Source: Ixodes scapularis
Taxonomy: Eukaryota; Arthropoda; Arachnida; Ixodida; Ixodidae
Direction: 5' to 3'
Length of the DNA stretch: 64,000 nt
Assembly: GCF_016920785.2 (NCBI RefSeq)
Contig: NW_024609837.1
Span: 28,137,033 to 28,201,032, forward strand
This document shows positions 58,176 to 64,000 of the stretch, one piece after another. The translations under genes and the position numbers were made by a program. The first letter of the stretch is position 1. Each line of letters begins with the position of its first letter. Below the pieces are notes generated by a model. The model did not search any database. It was not told the DNA's origin and saw only the letters and a program-made list of their open reading frames with translations.

Positions 58176-59015
58176 TGCCTCGTCATTGAGTTGGCGAACA
58201 CGACGGTGAAGGTGAAACTTCACTGGGTCCCGTACGACGTGCCCAACGGCCAGGTAAAGAAATAGCTCGAGCGCTCTGGCAAGATCTCCGAGGTTACCAG
58301 GAAGCTCTTCGGGAGAAGGGGTTCCTAGCTGTCGAATCCAACACCCTAAGTGTGCATCTTATCCTCAAGGAAGGCTGCTACACTGTCGACAGCTTTCCCC
58401 ACGAGATTCGCCCGGACGGGTGTAAGGAGCTCGTTGTTGTGCCAGGTTGCGTTCCGCTTTGCCTGCGTTGTCGCCGGACTGCCATGTCCCCCGATGCTCC
58501 GACTACCATCATTTCGCCCACGAGGCCGACGACTGCGTCAAGACCTACGCGTCGATGGCCCGCGACTGCAAGGCGGACGACCAGTTAGACTTTGTTATGG
58601 ACGACGCCGAAGCGGAGGAGGCGGTCGGCGCGGACTTCCGCTGACTGGCGGCGTCGGGTCGGCACTCCCAGCAGACGTTGGACTTCCGGCCTCACCGGCT
58701 GGAAGAAGCGACGCTGATCTTGTGCCGCAAGGCGCGGAGGCGACGGGCACGAAGACGGAAAAGCCACCGGCTCAAGAGCGAGTCCGCAGCCAACGCGACG
58801 GAGGTACCCCGAAAGACGGTGACGACGGTATCCGTAGTCGCGACCCCTCGACTCCGGTGCCAGACGCGGACGTTGAGATGAGCCAGGTCATTAAGCGACT
58901 GCGAGACCCTACGTCATCGCCGCAAGACGACACCGTAGGACGGACCGGCAGGCCGCCGGAGGCCGGGACTTTTACCAAACGAACTCGTCTACAGGCCAAA
59001 CCTCATCCCACCTGA
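58176..59015 (+). pseudogene. Tx1-like LINE ORF1 relic (CCHC gag-like protein)
   Basis: The plus-strand reading contains VKVKLHWVPYDVPNGQV, a stop, SGKISEVTRK, HLILKEGCYTVDSFPHEIRPDG, VVVPGCVPLCLRCRRT and, across small frame changes, CSDYHHFAHEADDCVKTYASMA, then an acidic DDAEAEE tail. This order (RRM-like start, PHE(I/V)R, the PLCLRCRRTGH knuckle, a second knuckle, KTYA) is what I associate with ORF1 of Tx1/L1-like LINEs common in ticks. The His of the first knuckle is lost to a frame change. It precedes the endonuclease relic in the same orientation. Confidence 0.7.
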
Positions 59016-59149
59016 AGACCGACGTAGAGAGAACTCGCGGTGAGTATCCTGCCCTAAAATTTTGGTTCATGTAACACTGATTTTTATTGGCATCTGTTGG
59101 AGGGCTTTTGCTTAACCAAAAGAGAATTACGGATCTCGACCCGAGCTCG

Positions 59150-60510
59150 CTTGATCTTCGTGACTCGATTCGCTTCGCGACATTAAACGTTCGCGGCTCC
59201 AACTCGCGGAAAAACAAACAAAAACAAACAATACCAGCTCCAACGGCTACTGGCTGATGAGGAAAATTATTTTTTTCGCCATACAGGAGACAAAAATTGC
59301 ATCCGACCGCGACAAAGAGATAGCGCATGAAACCTTTTGTTAGTCGCTATGAAATTTGTGTGAGTCATGCGGTTAGAGTGTCGGCGAGCTGCTTCCTGTT
59401 CATAAAAAAAGTCGGTGCCACCGCGAGGCTATACCGTTGTTGGTGATGAGCCTGGTAGCTTCATTTCGTGTGATTTCTTTTTGGTGAACCGTGACTGTCG
59501 GATGATATGAGTCTACGCGCCTAACAGGGCTAAGGAAAGTGTGTGTTTTTATTTTATTTTGGAGCCATATTTGTAATGAGAGAAAGTTTCCGGTGGTCAT
59601 GGGGGACTTTAATTGTGTCTTCAGCCAGGAAGACAGAGCCTCGCGATATCAGCGCAGAATTGCTGACCAAAGCGTTGGAACAGCATTTTCTAGAGAATGC
59701 AGCGCGCGCCGAAGCGAGACGAGACAGACTTCAGTTTACATATCCCCTAAGGGCGCCCCGCTCGCGATTAGACGTCATTTACGCGTCTGCCGAAGCTATC
59801 GGTAGTGCAGCAAGTTATTTAGTGTTGTCGCATTTTTTTACCTATCACTGCGTAGTGAGCGTGTCGCTGGGGGAAAAAGAAACCACGAAGAAAGATTTAA
59901 TTGGCAGCTCTAGAAAATAAGCAACACTTCGCTGAAGGACAATGAGTTTTCCAGGGCCTTAACAGCATAATCGCGATGCAAGAGAGCTGTTTTCTTGAGA
60001 AGTGGGAATATTTAAAAGAAGTAAAGCAAGCCGCAATCGAAAGGTCGTCTCAATTAAAGCGCGAGGCGCGCCGCGAGGAGAAAAAATTACAGAAGTATTG
60101 GCACGAGTTTTTGAGTATTGAAAGTGCTAACGCTTGCGTAATTGGGAAAAAAAGTAAATAAAGTTCGAACGAAACTGGGTGGCTTTCACCAAGAAAGCTA
60201 CCGGGAAGCAGTTGTGCGCGCGCGGGCAGGTATGTTTTATTGTTATGCGAAAAGCCCACTCGGCGGGCCTTGGACGTGGAAAATAAATACGCGATAACCA
60301 TAGAGATTCTAGCTATCTATCATGAAGACGTTACGAACAGCGACAAGGATTTTAGTGAACACGTTTTTGTGGGCTATTACTCGGACTTATTTGGCGGCCT
60401 AAATGAGTCTTTAAGTAAAGCTAGCCTCGAAACTTTGTTGGAAAGAATGCATAGGCTCGCTGACGACATAAAAGAGTGGTTGGTGTAGCGTTGCATGTGT
60501 GCCGAACAAA
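59150..60510 (+). pseudogene. Tx1-like LINE ORF2 relic: endonuclease and linker, cut by the gypsy element
   Basis: Endonuclease start RDSIRFATLNVRGSNSRKNKQ near 59156; QRLLADEE..FFAIQETKIA near 59235 spans a frame change; FPVVMGDFNCVFSQEDRAS near 59590 carries the GDFN catalytic motif. The linker follows, with AIERSSQLKREARREEKKLQ near 60040, ARAGRYVLLLCEKPTRRALDVENKYAI near 60220 and FSEHVFVGYYSDLFGGLNES near 60350, which matches the region before the RT in Tx1/L1 ORF2. The reading stops at about 60510, where the LTR of the gypsy element begins. The reverse-transcriptase half should lie beyond the far end of that insertion, outside this window. Many stops are present. Confidence 0.75.
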
Positions 60511-60515
60511 GACAG

Positions 60516-60644
60516 TGCTATCGCGGCGGGCAGAATAAAAATACGGCAGCCATTCCCATTCACTGGCTTTATTCTTCTTCTTCTTTGTTCCCTCCGCTAT
60601 AAACGGTGATCATGCGCAAACATAAAATCTACATCACTACATCA
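60516..60644 (-). repeat. Ty3/gypsy 3' LTR (short, 129 bp)
   Basis: On the minus strand a polypurine tract AGGGGGAAG (60645-60653) is directly followed by TGATGTAGTGATGTAG. The segment contains TTTATAG, AATAAA (60568-60573) and ends CGCGATAGCA, so it runs TG...CA. It lies about 40 bp after the pol stop. The GACAG at 60511-60515 would be one copy of the target duplication; the other copy is outside the window. Confidence 0.65.
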
Positions 60645-60711
60645 CTTCCCCCTAGAAGCAAAGGAATGAACAGAGCTAAATGCTTATTAGGAGCAGACGT
60701 AGTCCCTGAGT

Positions 60712-61565
60712 CTTGTAGGGGTGTACAGTCGTCCTCAATATGAGCGTGAACACGTCGCCGTTGACCGATTGGTACTGCCAGCTCCAGCTAGCGACGCTTC
60801 CACGAGTCACTGCGAGAATAAGCTCCTGCGCAGAAAGGACGGATGGGCTGTTACGAGAACGCACGCCACCCCCTTTTGCATGTCAGTTTGGATAAGGCAG
60901 TGAGTGCTGCTTTATATATTTATAAAAAGTTGCGCGGCGTGCACGCGCGCTTTTTATCCACGCGCGCTCCGTTTTTCTGATCTCGCTTCGTGCGCTATCT
61001 TTTCGTTAACGCGGAACTGATTTTTTTTTTTTTTTAAGGAGGCGCGCATGTATTTTTTTGACGAACAAGCATGATGGCGCGCTTTTGACGCTGTCGGATT
61101 GGTCCGATTAGCTCGAAGCATCGGCTGCGTCTGAATTTAAGGTGAAACGAGGTATAGATAAAACGTCTTCACTGATACCAACTTCAGGACCCAATCATAA
61201 CGCCCCCAATTCCTACTTTCTTGTCAAACAGATTTGTTTTATACCATCAAGAGTGACTATCGACTATGCCGACACGCGCAAGCTACACCGCAGGATTTGT
61301 CGTTTAAAAAGCGCAGTCCGTGGCCGATTGCTTATCACAACCAGCGCTTCCAACTATCAATAAAACAAAACAGACGGGCCGCGGACGGTTTTAAGATTCC
61401 AGAACGGGGGTGATAAACGCTATCGCAACAGCGCATCCGTTCTTTCTGCGCAGGCGCTTATTCTCGCAGTGACTCGTGGAAGCGCCGCTAGCTGGAGCTG
61501 GCAGTACCAATCGGTCGACGGCGGCGTGTTCACGCTCATATTGAGGACGACTGTACCTTGTATGG
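60712..61565. mobile_element. Mutator-like TIR element inserted in gypsy pol
   Basis: The element proper is 60721-61556 (836 bp). Inverted termini of about 165 bp (60721-60885 and 61397-61556, roughly 93% identical) begin GTGTACAGTCGTCC on the left and GTACAGTCGTCC read inward on the right. CTTGTAGGG (60712-60720) and CTTGTATGG (61557-61565) flank it, a 9-bp duplication with one mismatch. Long termini plus 9-bp duplications are the hallmark of Mutator-like elements. Taking out the element and one flank copy lets the pol C-terminal frame run on without a shift to its stop, which confirms the borders. The middle ~510 bp has no transposase. The last ~55 codons of the open frame 61391-62140 are therefore transposon, not pol. 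Confidence 0.85.
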
Positions 61566-63369
61566 ACCGGTCGTGCTGTTTCTGATAGATCAGGGCCAAG
61601 GGCTTCAACGAATCGCTGGCTTCTTTCGTCCTCCTCCACGTCGAGTTGTTCAACTTCCGGAGCCGGACGTCGTCCTTCACTGGATCTTTGAGCTTCGTTG
61701 GGTTGCAGTTCTCGTCTCTCCCCCGCGTCGATGTGTCGTTCAGCTTCCTGGTTAGGGTGGGTATGACGCGTATTCATGGAGGTTTCTTCCTCGGCATCAT
61801 CCGCATTAATCATTTCATTATGTGCTCTGTGCTTCGCACTCGTAGGGACAAGGTTTAAAAAACTTGAGTTTCTTGTGATCATTTTCTGATCTCTCTGAGC
61901 AGTTACCTGTGTCCCTTTGATTTCGATCCCCTTGTATGGCTGCGGGTCATAAGGAGGAGTGAGCTTGTTCGACTGAGGCTGTTTACAAAGTACCCGGTCT
62001 CCAACTTCGAGGTTGTGAGGTTTCGCGTGTCTGCGTTCATCCGCGTAAATCCTGTGTTTCTTCCGATTTTCGTAATCCGTGTGTTGCCATGCCTGTGGCA
62101 CGTTGTTAGTGTCTACGGAACCGGGAAGGAGGTAGCCCATAGGTCTTCTAAAGAGTAGTTTGAAGGGAATTTTTCCGTTGTTGAGTGAGGTGTCGCCCTA
62201 TAGGCAATTATAAGTTTGCTCAATTCGCAAGTTCACATAGAGTTTTCCAACGTTGTCGTCTGTATAAATCGCTTAAGCGTGCGCATGAATCGTTCGACCT
62301 CACCGTTCGCTTGCGGCCAGCAAGGCGGGATGCGCTGATGGCGAAATCCTAGCGAGTGAGCGAAGTTTTTTAAATCAAGACTTTGGAATGGAGGCCCGTT
62401 ATCAGTTTTGACGACCCTAGGAATCCCGAAAGTACTGAAGATCTTCATAAGGTTGGTGATGACAGTTGGGGCCACCAACGATGATAATACCGCCACGAGG
62501 GGTAGCGTGACGTATCATCCCTTAGAACCATTATGTATTTGCCGTTAGGAAAAGGCTTCGATGGAATCGCGACGGGGTCAGAGTGTTGATGTTGGATGGT
62601 TGCCTGACATGCCATACAGTTTTTAAGAGTAGTTTGTACCATGCTGTCTAGGTGGGGAAACCATGCTTTTCGCTTTACGAGCGCATTTGTTTAAGAGATG
62701 CCCTGGAGCCGAATGTGAGCGAGAGATATCGCCTGTTGCTGGAGAGCAGCCGGTAGAACGAGGTAATTTCCTTTCATTAGTAAGCCGCTGTCCGTCAGGG
62801 AGAGCTCGTGCTGTGCGGACATAAACCCTCTGAGTGCTGGGTCGTTCCACCTGGCAGGGTTGCTGAGGGCAGCGATCACCTTTTGTATATGAGGGTCGTT
62901 TAGAGTGGCGGCAGCTACTTCTGCACGAGTCATGGCTTTGGGAATGTTGTGGTGGGCGATGAAGTTTACATATGCATTACTGCTATGAGCCAGGCGGGCG
63001 TCAGCAGGAGAGCTTGGCATGGGGTGGCGAGACAGGTAATCCGAGGGGTTGTAAATTCCACACGTGTGCTCCACTCTGAGGTTGTAGTGCTGAATTCTCA
63101 ACACGAGGCGTTCAATTCGTGCAGACGGACATGCCCGTGGGTTGGTGAGGATGGAGACAAGGGGTTTGTGGGCTGTGCGAATGAGAAAGTTGTTGCCGTA
63201 AAAATACAGATGAAAATGCTTTGCCCCCAAACAACTGCAAGCAATTCACGTTCAATCTGAGAGTACCGTGCTTCAGTGGGGGTCAAAGCCCGACTAGCAT
63301 ATGCGACAATCTCGGAGTTGTGGCCTTCCTTCTGTGCTAGGATGGCACCAAGGCAAACAGGTGACGCGT

Positions 63370-63437
63370 CGACCGTGAGAATTATTTTCTTTGTAACATC
63401 TTTTTTGATGGTACAAAGAAAATAATTCTCCCGGTCG
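63370..63437. repeat. Foldback duplication inside RNase H
   Basis: Two 31-bp arms with two mismatches (CGACCGTGAGAATTATTTTC... and its complement) flank a 6-T loop. The right-hand reading of the palindrome on the minus strand encodes the normal RNase H start (KKIILTVDA). The other arm is an inverted copy of that same coding stretch and replaces the normal residues just upstream. Confidence 0.8.
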
Positions 63438-64000
63438 CGGCAAAACGGTTGGGGATCTTGGACAGCTTTTCTTTCAGCGTATCCAAAGCAGCTTGCTCTT
63501 CTGGTCCCCACATCCACTTGGTGTTCTTTTTTGCGCGAAGCCGAAAAGGTTATGTTATGTCGGCAAGGATAGGTAGGAAGCGTCCGCTGTAATTTACTGT
63601 GCCAAGCACACTTCGAACTTCATGAACGTTCTCAGGGGCTGGCATCTATTTTAGTACTGCAATATTCTTGGGGTCTGTCCTGATTCCGGAAGCATAGAAG
63701 ACGTGACCGAAAAAACTCAGTTCTTTTTGTGCGAAGAGACTTTTTTTTCTTTGATTAACTGTGAGGCCGTTCTCTGTCAACCGTTCGAGAGTTGCCTGGA
63801 GAGCCTAATCATGCTCATCCTTTGTCTTACCAAACACGAGTATATCATCACTGATGTTGAGGGCGTGAAATATGCCGTTGAGTACTTGACGGATGGTTTT
63901 CTGGAAAACCTCGGTAACTGCATTAATTCCAAACATAAGTCGTTTGTAGCGGTAAAGTATGTTGTGTGTTGCAAATGTTGTGATTGTTCTTGATTCATTA

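Larger units (their letters stand above)
60684..64000 (-). pseudogene. Ty3/gypsy pol relic (K02A2.6-like): RT, RNase H, integrase
   Basis: From the right edge on the minus strand: RT with FGINAVTEVFQKTI and NISDDILVFGKT (the SDD form of the active site), then FFGHVFYASGI and the connection; RNase H with ILTVDASPVCLGAILAQKEG and YASRALTPTEARYSQIERELLAVVWG; an H2C2-type segment; integrase core with STFGIPRVVKTDNGPPFQS and WPQANGEVERFMRTLKRF; and a C-terminal tail with KKHRIYADERRHAKPHNLEVGDRVLCKQ. The first integrase Asp region is deleted and there are several stops and frameshifts, so it is inactive. Pol ends at about 60687 with a double TAA. Two later insults interrupt it: an 836-bp transposon near the C terminus and a foldback duplication in RNase H. 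Confidence 0.9.

Overview
This 64 kb window looks like repeat-dense nuclear DNA from an arachnid, most probably a hard tick. The evidence is two degenerate tRNA-derived SINEs of the Ruka type, an LTR-retrotransposon gag with a CYHC...H...C knuckle, a K02A2.6-like Ty3/gypsy pol, a Tx1-like LINE and several CR1-like LINEs. This is recognition by eye; no database was searched. No host protein-coding exon, rRNA gene or functional tRNA gene could be recognised, so almost every supportable feature is a transposable element, a repeat or a structural palindrome.

Left third (1-19970): mainly unassigned noncoding DNA. It carries a 160-bp foldback MITE (967-1126), foldback elements holding tandem CRE/E-box palindromes (2691-3106, 7483-8454), a 12-bp GACGAC minisatellite (3396-3530), a decayed ~119-bp satellite with a perfect 19-bp hairpin (3770-4790), a hAT-type MITE (8847-9321), one copy of a ~419-bp MITE (14246-14657) and, directly abutting it, a 1.16-kb TA-flanked TIR element (14661-15818).

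Centre (19972-45895): the best preserved element is a CR1-like LINE on the minus strand (19972-24107). Its ORF1 carries a canonical 2A ribosome-skipping motif (GDIELNPGP) after a hydrophobic stretch, then a coiled coil, an RRM and a C-terminal domain. ORF2 (endonuclease plus reverse transcriptase) follows in the same frame across a single TGA and is broken once, at a 7-A homopolymer. Further right lie an 888-bp hAT MITE with a perfect 8-bp target duplication, a mariner transposase relic, a second 12-bp minisatellite array, a CRE-palindrome tandem array, two SINEs, a CR1 3' fragment and a second CR1 copy split by a 712-bp TTAA-type insertion.

Right third (46146-64000): a nest of DNA transposons. 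A 5.2-kb element with ~300-bp inverted termini and an 8-bp duplication encloses a retrotransposon gag relic. After it come nested foldback MITEs, a 2.16-kb TTA-flanked PIF/Harbinger-like element with another foldback inside, and a 419-bp MITE. A degraded Tx1-like LINE (58176-60510, plus strand) is cut by a minus-strand Ty3/gypsy element whose 3' LTR is at 60516-60644. That gypsy element is in turn interrupted near the end of pol by an 836-bp long-TIR element with 9-bp duplications (Mutator-like). The insertion order is therefore readable: LINE, then gypsy, then the Mutator-like element.
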